A stretch of 5,312 nt of DNA from JAKQHY01 sp034429475 (GTDB lineage Bacteria > Chloroflexota > Anaerolineae > B4-G1 > SLSP01). This document shows, piece after piece, positions 1 to 5,312 of the stretch. Every line of letters starts with the position of its first letter. Position 1 is the stretch's first letter. The translations under genes and the position numbers were made by a program. The stretch covers positions 1 to 5,312 of the forward strand of contig DAOUGD010000125.1 in assembly GCA_034429475.1 (NCBI GenBank). The letters are read 5' to 3'. Under the pieces are notes generated by a model. It worked only from the letters and a program-made list of their open reading frames with translations. It did no database searches and was not told the DNA's origin.

Positions 1-1649
<1,649 letters not shown>

Positions 1650-1653
<4 letters not shown>

Positions 1654-2315
1654 AGGTCTATATCTAGCCACTGAGCGGCCAGTTGTTGAGCCTGAGTGCA
1701 GAAATATGCTTTGATGGTTTCCCAGGCAATGGGAGTGAAAAGCTGCGGCTGGGTATCTCGCTCGGCATTCTCAAAAAAGGTCAAACTGCGGATGGCTTCC
1801 ACTTCAAAATCGCGCGCATAAGGGTATTTCTGCACGCCCATGGCTAAGAGTTTGTCGAATGGTTGGCGCTGCGTGATGCAGTACAGATCATAGAAATCTT
1901 TGCGACTGGCGCGACTGATGAGCGCATCGAGTTTCATCAGGCCGATGTCGGTGATGGAAGCCAGGCGAATTTTTTCTAGCTCAAGTGTCATTTCCAGCAG
2001 GGGATAACTATAGCTGAAGAAGCCGGTGCGAACTTCGTTGATTTCCAGGACAAAATTGCCCCATGCACTTTCCAATACCTTCACATCTGGCGAGGATAGG
2101 TGTTTGAGGATTTCTGAATGCGTTGAGGGTGATACTTCATCCGTTTCTGAGAAAAAATCCAAATCTACAGAACTGCGGTGGCCGAGTTGTAACGCCAGTG
2201 CGGTTCCGCCTGCCAGATAAAATCGCATCATTCCTTCCCAGTGGCTTAACTCGCTCAGAACATCGTGCATGGAAGGGGTGATCGTATTCCAATGCGGTTG
2301 AGCTAATAGGGCCAT
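1650..2315 (-). CDS. AbiEii/AbiGii-family nucleotidyltransferase, presumed toxin
   Basis: A 221-residue protein of the AbiEii-like nucleotidyltransferase family, the toxin side of AbiE-type toxin-antitoxin systems. Visible signatures: LAGGTALALQLGHR (34-47), containing the GG helix-turn; VDLDFF (50-55) with the catalytic Asp pair D51/D53; and a second conserved block, DIGLMKLDALISRASRKDFYDLY (123-145), split here as K128, R135, K139-D140 and D143. I chose ATG 2315 because AAGGGGG lies a few bases upstream and because the 27 upstream codons (to ATG 2396) are a shadow of the preceding gene. The gene overlaps the DUF6922-like gene by 13 bp and shares ATGA with the downstream glycosyltransferase, so translational coupling is likely. 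It looks more AT-rich than its neighbours, compatible with acquisition. Toxicity is inferred; some such proteins act in housekeeping or defence. Confidence 0.85.
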
Positions 2316-2593
2316 ACGCCCCCTTGTGGCCGTGGCCGTGGTTCGATGTGCAAAATCAAGCTCCAGAAGGGCAAATGTTTTTTGGGTAATCGCCACGCGC
2401 CCATGTCATAAAACCAGCGGGCGATGGTCTCGCGGCTATAGGTGTGGAATAACCAGCGTAGCTCCTGGCGGTTGCCATAGTGGAGAGTGCGCTCAATGAT
2501 AGTGTCGGCATCCGTTTCGGGATCAAGGGTGGCGAAATCGTATTCCTGGAAAAACGGTTTTAGACTTGCCGGTATGGTTGTTGGACGGGCTAT
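2303..2593 (-). CDS. DUF6922-like small protein, presumed antitoxin partner (start uncertain)
   Basis: A protein of about 96 residues with the recognisable core LKPFFQEYDFATLDPETDAD (11-30), IIERTLHYGNRQELRWLF (32-49), then YSRETIARWF and a basic C-terminal part ending in WRLPKKHLPFWSLIL. This pattern (aromatic-rich start, LDPE, IIERxLxYG, RWL) is that of DUF6922-type proteins, which commonly sit directly upstream of AbiEii-like genes. The stop (2303-2305) falls inside the AbiEii-like gene. The start is a problem: between the core and the end of the GT4 gene there is no ATG, GTG or TTG in frame. Candidates are ATA at 2593 (overlapping the GT4 stop as ATAG), ATA at 2575, ACG about six bases after GGAGG, or a GTG at 2671 deep inside the GT4 gene without a Shine-Dalgarno. 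The coordinates use ATA 2593 as a placeholder. The antitoxin role is inferred from position. Confidence 0.7.
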   Translation of the reverse strand: MARPTTIPASLKPFFQEYDFATLDPETDADTIIERTLHYGNRQELRWLFHTYSRETIARWFYDMGAWRLPKKHLPFWSLILHIEPRPRPQGGVWPY

Positions 2594-3783
2594 GGGGTTC
2601 GTGCCGAGCCTCCGGGGGTTGCGGTGAGTGTCGCAAAGAACGCTGCCGTGCGCGCGGCGATGGCGTCCCACGAGAATTCTTGCGCGAGGGCGACGGCGCC
2701 CCGGCCCAGCCGCGCGCGGGCTTCCGGATCGCGCCACAGGCGATGGATGGCTTCGGTCAGCGCGGCGGGATCATCGGGCGGGAACAGCACGACGTTCTCA
2801 TCGTCGCGCAGTTGGAGCATTTCGTCCTGCGGCGTGGTGGTGACGATGGCGCAGCCGTGGGCCAGCGCCGCGTGGAGCGTGCCGTGCCGCAGGCTCGCGC
2901 CGTCGCGGTAGGGGAGCGCGCACACGTCCACGGCCAGCAGCGCGGCGGAGACTTCCGCCGGCGCGGCGAAGCCGGTGTGGTGGACGTACTCTTCCAGGTC
3001 GAGGTAGACGACAGCGTGGTCAATCTCATCGGCGTAGGCGGCGTTGGTGACGTCGCTGGTGCCCGTCCGCCCGCCGATGAAGAGCAGATGCGCGGGGGCT
3101 TCGGCTGCGCGCAGCCGACTGAGCGCTTCCAGCAGCGTCTCCACGCCTTTGCTGCGATTGAGAAAGCCGAAGAAGCCGATCAGCAGGTCTTCGGGGGCAA
3201 ACCCGTGCGCCGCGCGCCAGTCGGCAGGGGTATAACCCGGCGGCGGCTCCGGCGCGATGTTGCTGCCGATGGGGATGAGCTGCATGGGCGTCGCCAGGTG
3301 GGCGAATTGTTGGGTCAGAGTGTCGTAGTCGCCAGGATTGGTGACGATGACGCCGTCGCTGCGCTGCGCCAGTTGGCGGACGCTCCATTGGCGCAGTGGG
3401 CCGGCTTTGGGGAAGAGGTAAGGCGGCAGCAGATCGTGATAGGTCACGACCAGCGGGATGGCGCTGCTCCGCTGCCGGGGATAGAGCAGCACTTGCCCCT
3501 TCATCTGATACGCGGCGGCCTGGTATTGCAGGTTCAGCAGCTCCGGCTTGACCGCCTCGACCCACTGGTTGATGCGCGTGTGGATACCCCAACCCCAATC
3601 GTCTATCTGCCGGTAAACGTTCAGCCCGTTTTCGGTGAGATAAGGTGGAGTGCTGGAGAGGCTGGTGGTGAGGATGTGGATTTCGTGTCCCTGCGCGTGC
3701 AGCGCGCGGCTCAACTCGTGGGTGAAGTCGCCCACACCGCCCTCCATGGGAGGGTATTCGCCGGTAATCATGCCAATGCGCAT
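2590..3783 (-). CDS. GT4-family (GT-B fold) glycosyltransferase
   Basis: A 397-residue cytosolic glycosyltransferase that would use a nucleotide-sugar donor. The N-terminal Rossmann domain opens with MRIGMITGEYPPMEGGVGDF, the typical glycine-rich acceptor loop. The C-terminal domain has GFFGFLNRSKGVETL (203-217), where R210/K212 fit the donor-phosphate-binding pair, then LLFIGGRTG, and a donor loop DGASLRHGTLHAALAHG (294-310). In that loop the usual E-x7-E motif is not present, as in a subset of GT4-like enzymes with SLR(R/H)G. A GAGGT Shine-Dalgarno lies six bases before ATG 3783. It is the first gene of the apparent operon, and its stop touches the DUF6922-like gene. It probably acts with the membrane GT-C enzyme in cell-surface glycan or glycolipid synthesis, but donor and acceptor cannot be read from sequence. 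Confidence 0.9.
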   Translation of the reverse strand: MRIGMITGEYPPMEGGVGDFTHELSRALHAQGHEIHILTTSLSSTPPYLTENGLNVYRQIDDWGWGIHTRINQWVEAVKPELLNLQYQAAAYQMKGQVLLYPRQRSSAIPLVVTYHDLLPPYLFPKAGPLRQWSVRQLAQRSDGVIVTNPGDYDTLTQQFAHLATPMQLIPIGSNIAPEPPPGYTPADWRAAHGFAPEDLLIGFFGFLNRSKGVETLLEALSRLRAAEAPAHLLFIGGRTGTSDVTNAAYADEIDHAVVYLDLEEYVHHTGFAAPAEVSAALLAVDVCALPYRDGASLRHGTLHAALAHGCAIVTTTPQDEMLQLRDDENVVLFPPDDPAALTEAIHRLWRDPEARARLGRGAVALAQEFSWDAIAARTAAFFATLTATPGGSARTP

Positions 3784-3801
3784 AAGGTTACCTCGCTTAG
3801 G

Positions 3802-3830
3802 TTAATACTACGTCAAACGTCAAACGTCAA
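3802..3830 (-). promoter_or_regulatory. Candidate sigma70-type promoter of the minus-strand operon
   Basis: On the minus strand, TTGACG (plus-strand positions 3825-3830) and TATTAA (3802-3807) are separated by 17 bp. The -35 matches consensus at five of six positions and the -10 at four of six. The -35 lies inside a heptamer repeat unit. The implied leader is very short (about a dozen bases) but still contains the GAGGT ribosome binding site. Confidence 0.35.
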
Positions 3831-3831
3831 A
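3811..3831. repeat. Heptamer array CGTCAAA x3 (intergenic)
   Basis: Three perfect tandem copies of CGTCAAA (TTTGACG on the minus strand) lie about 28 bp upstream of the GT4 start. This is the same style of repeat as inside the membrane glycosyltransferase, but here it is non-coding. Each copy holds a TTGACG hexamer. Confidence 0.9.
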
Positions 3832-3881
3832 TGCCTGGAGTTGCCCTGGTAATTTCCCATCATTTTACCGGAAAATCGTTT

Positions 3882-3911
3882 TTGGGGAATTGAGCGGAAT
3901 GTGAGTATAAT
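3882..3911 (+). promoter_or_regulatory. Candidate promoter of fprA
   Basis: A perfect TATAAT (3906-3911) is preceded at 18 bp by a weak TTGGGG (3882-3887). It lies about 75 bp upstream of the fprA start, in an AT-rich stretch of an otherwise GC-rich window. No known NO- or O2-responsive operator is recognisable. Confidence 0.5.
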
Positions 3912-3927
3912 AATCCTTGCCCTGGCG

Positions 3928-3940
3928 CGGTCGGAGACCG
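3928..3940 (+). promoter_or_regulatory. Small GC hairpin in the fprA leader
   Basis: CGGTC-GGA-GACCG forms a perfect 5-bp stem with a 3-base loop, just after the expected transcription start. It has no following T-run, so it is not a standard terminator. It may simply stabilise the 5' end; alternatively the palindrome could be a protein site. Confidence 0.35.
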
Positions 3941-3974
3941 GCCGAGCCTTAATTTTCAACTTTTAACTATTTTC

Positions 3975-3979
3975 GGAGG
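3975..3979 (+). promoter_or_regulatory. fprA ribosome binding site
   Basis: GGAGG with six bases to the ATG at 3986, which fixes the start of the flavodiiron gene. Confidence 0.85.
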
Positions 3980-3985
3980 AAAGCG

Positions 3986-5206
3986 ATGCCAGCCGTACAA
4001 GTGAAACCGGGAATTTATTGGATTGGGGTCAACGACCGCACCACCGACCTCTTTGAAGGGATGTGGCCGATCACGAGCGAGGGCGTGTCGTACAACGCCT
4101 ACGTGATTGACGACGAGAAGAAAGTGCTGGTGGATATGGCGAAGGACCTTAAGAGCGACGCGCTGCTGGATCAGATTGCGGAAGTGTTCGATCCGGCGGA
4201 GCTGGATTACATCGTAGTGAATCACATGGAGCCGGATCACACCGGCGTCACGCGCACGATGCACCGGATCGCCCCGAAGGCGACGTTTCTCTGCACCAAG
4301 CGCGCCGTCCCGATGTTGGCCGGCTATTACCACCTCACGGATCAGGTGCAGGTGGTGGAGGACGGCGAGACGCTCGACTTGGGCGCGCACCAGTTGCAGT
4401 TCCACATCACGCCGATGGTGCATTGGCCGGAGACGATGGTGACGTATGAAACCACGCAGAAGGTGCTGTTCTCGTGCGACGCCTTCGGCGGTTACGGCGC
4501 GCTGCAAGGCGGAATTTTCGACGATCAGTGCGACGATCAGGCGTTCTACGAGCGCGAGTCGCTGCGTTACTATGCCAACATCGTCGCCCTGTTCCCCAAG
4601 CCGGTGATCAAGGCGATTGAGAAGCTGGCCGGCGTCCCCATTGACGTGATCGCGCCCTCGCATGGCCTGGTGTGGCGGAAGAATCCGGCGCGCATCATCG
4701 AGCTGTACCAGAAGTGGGCGAATTACGCCCTGGAAGGCCCGGACGTGGGCGTGACACTGCTCTACGGCACGATGTACGGCAACACTGAGCAGATGGTCGA
4801 GGCAGTGGCGGCGGGCGTGACGCGGGCCGGCGTCCCGCTGGACATCTTCGACGTGCGGCACATCCATACCAGCTACATCCTGCCCTCCGTGTACACGCGC
4901 AACGGCGTTCTCGTAGGCGCGCCCACCTATGAAGGCGAACTGTTCCCCTCGATGGCGCACGCGCTGGACATGATCGCCCGCAAGCGCATCGCCAACCGCA
5001 AGCTGGCGTACTTCGGCAGCTATGGCTGGAGCGGCGGCGCGCGCCGCGAGATCACCGAATGGGCGGAAAAGCTCAAGTGGGAACTGGCCGAGGCGTGGGA
5101 ATTCCAGGGTGGCGCTTCTTCTGCGGATCTGGCGAAGGGCGAGGAGTTGGGGTATAGCTTCGCACAGAGTTTGAAGCGAGAACTAGCCACCGGACACTTT
5201 AAATAA
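3986..5206 (+). CDS. fprA: Class A flavodiiron protein (FprA-type O2/NO reductase)
   Basis: A complete 406-residue soluble flavodiiron protein, which reduces O2 to water and/or NO to N2O and protects anaerobic or microaerophilic cells. The N-terminal metallo-beta-lactamase-like domain (about 1-245) carries the full diiron set: H80-x-E82-x-D84-H85 in NHMEPDHTG, H146 in VHWPE, D165 in SCDAFG and H226 in PSHGLVW. The C-terminal flavodoxin-like domain (about 254-400) has the FMN phosphate loop YGTMYGNTE (260-268), then VGAPTYEGELFPSM and FGSYGWSGGA for isoalloxazine binding. Length and architecture match the minimal class A form; no rubredoxin or flavin reductase domain is fused, and no rubredoxin gene is visible nearby, so the electron donor must come from elsewhere. 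The gene stands alone with its own promoter, divergent from the glycosyltransferase operon. O2 versus NO preference cannot be decided. Confidence 0.96.
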   Translation: MPAVQVKPGIYWIGVNDRTTDLFEGMWPITSEGVSYNAYVIDDEKKVLVDMAKDLKSDALLDQIAEVFDPAELDYIVVNHMEPDHTGVTRTMHRIAPKATFLCTKRAVPMLAGYYHLTDQVQVVEDGETLDLGAHQLQFHITPMVHWPETMVTYETTQKVLFSCDAFGGYGALQGGIFDDQCDDQAFYERESLRYYANIVALFPKPVIKAIEKLAGVPIDVIAPSHGLVWRKNPARIIELYQKWANYALEGPDVGVTLLYGTMYGNTEQMVEAVAAGVTRAGVPLDIFDVRHIHTSYILPSVYTRNGVLVGAPTYEGELFPSMAHALDMIARKRIANRKLAYFGSYGWSGGARREITEWAEKLKWELAEAWEFQGGASSADLAKGEELGYSFAQSLKRELATGHFK

Positions 5207-5232
5207 AAGGGGGTTGATTGACACAGAAAACC

Positions 5233-5263
5233 GGGTAAAGTAAAGGCGTCAACCACTTTACCC
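5233..5263 (+). promoter_or_regulatory. 9-bp perfect inverted repeat directly before a ribosome binding site
   Basis: GGGTAAAGT (5233-5241) pairs with ACTTTACCC (5255-5263) around a 13-base loop. The stem ends one base before the AGGAGG at 5264. There is no T-run, so it is a poor intrinsic terminator for fprA. It may be a repressor operator, or a leader stem that limits translation from read-through transcripts, as seen upstream of some transposase genes. Confidence 0.7.
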
Positions 5264-5269
5264 AGGAGG
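5264..5269 (+). promoter_or_regulatory. Strong ribosome binding site of the right-edge gene
   Basis: AGGAGG, five bases before ATG 5275. Together with the ATG it is the main evidence that a new gene begins here. Confidence 0.75.
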
Positions 5270-5274
5270 TCTCT

Positions 5275-5312
5275 ATGTCAACCAACCACTTATATCATAG
5301 CTGGTATGCCGA
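5275..5312 (+). CDS. Start of an unidentified gene cut by the right edge (possible IS transposase)
   Basis: Only 12 complete codons are present (MSTNHLYHSWYA), followed by the window edge. The start is well supported by AGGAGG at the right distance. The N-terminal pattern resembles, from memory only, the start of some IS4-type transposases, and the upstream inverted repeat and abrupt change after the fprA stop would fit an insertion-sequence end. Twelve residues cannot establish a family, so function is left open. Confidence 0.5.
   Translation, partial: MSTNHLYHSWYA

Larger units (their letters stand above)
3784..3985. other. Divergent intergenic region between the glycosyltransferase operon and fprA
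   Basis: About 200 bp without a gene. It is visibly more AT-rich than the flanking genes and holds divergent promoter candidates, the CGTCAAA array, an ATTTT-ACCGG-AAAAT inverted repeat (3862-3876) that could be a weak operator, a leader hairpin, and a T/A-rich stretch (3953-3974) just before the fprA ribosome binding site. No RNA gene is apparent. Confidence 0.7.

Noticed and set aside
2316..2396. N-terminal extension of the AbiEii-like protein to ATG 2396
   Set aside because: The extra 27 residues are in the body of the DUF6922-like gene, and ATG 2315 has a good Shine-Dalgarno sequence.
2566..3852. Long plus-strand open frame (428 codons) opposite the GT4 gene
   Set aside because: It has no recognisable domain, an Arg/Gly/Val-rich composition typical of antisense reading of GC-rich codons, and lies opposite a clear GT4 enzyme with a good ribosome binding site.
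3953..3974. Further octamer array (TTTTCAAC, TTTTAACT) before the fprA ribosome binding site
   Set aside because: There are only two imperfect units in a T/A-rich stretch; too weak to call a repeat.
3956..4960. Minus-strand open frame (334 codons) opposite fprA
   Set aside because: It is His/Arg/Val-rich shadow sequence with no motif; the plus strand encodes a complete flavodiiron protein with all ligands.
5233..5263. Intrinsic terminator of fprA
   Set aside because: The stem is only moderately GC-rich and is followed by AGGAGGTCTCT rather than a T-run.

Overview
The window looks like a GC-rich bacterial chromosome segment. Three things suggest a filamentous Chloroflexota (Anaerolineae or Caldilineae-like) organism: the style of the glycosyltransferases, the DUF6922-like/AbiEii-like pair, and the many perfect 7- and 8-bp tandem repeats of the kind also known from heterocystous cyanobacteria (STRR sequences). 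The taxonomic call is inference; there is no rRNA or other marker gene here.

Layout: a four-gene minus-strand block runs from 3783 to the left edge. In transcription order it holds a GT4-type cytosolic glycosyltransferase (3783-2590), a small DUF6922-like presumed antitoxin (about 2593-2303), an AbiEii-like nucleotidyltransferase presumed toxin (2315-1650), and a large multi-pass GT-C (GT39/ArnT-like) membrane glycosyltransferase that starts at 1653 and runs off the left edge. Each junction overlaps or touches, so the four genes look like one translationally coupled transcript, with a more AT-rich toxin-antitoxin-like pair wedged between two cell-surface glycosylation genes.

The most striking region is 1-1653. 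It first looks like junk DNA full of short repeats, but read on the minus strand it is one uninterrupted frame of 551 codons. Family motifs appear in the right order from end to end. Four repeat mosaics (heptamers, octamers and G/A-rich tracts) are spliced into it, each in a predicted inter-helix loop, and all are translated. Every repeat array whose two strands differ in stop content lies with the stop-free strand as the coding strand.

The divergent intergenic region (3784-3985) carries a three-copy heptamer array, which supplies a good -35 box for the minus-strand operon, and a TATAAT promoter with a small leader hairpin for the plus-strand gene. That gene (3986-5206) is a complete class A flavodiiron protein (FprA-type O2/NO reductase) with all diiron ligands and the FMN loop. 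A 9-bp inverted repeat and a strong ribosome binding site then lead into a new gene at 5275. It is cut by the right edge after 12 codons and is possibly an insertion-sequence transposase.
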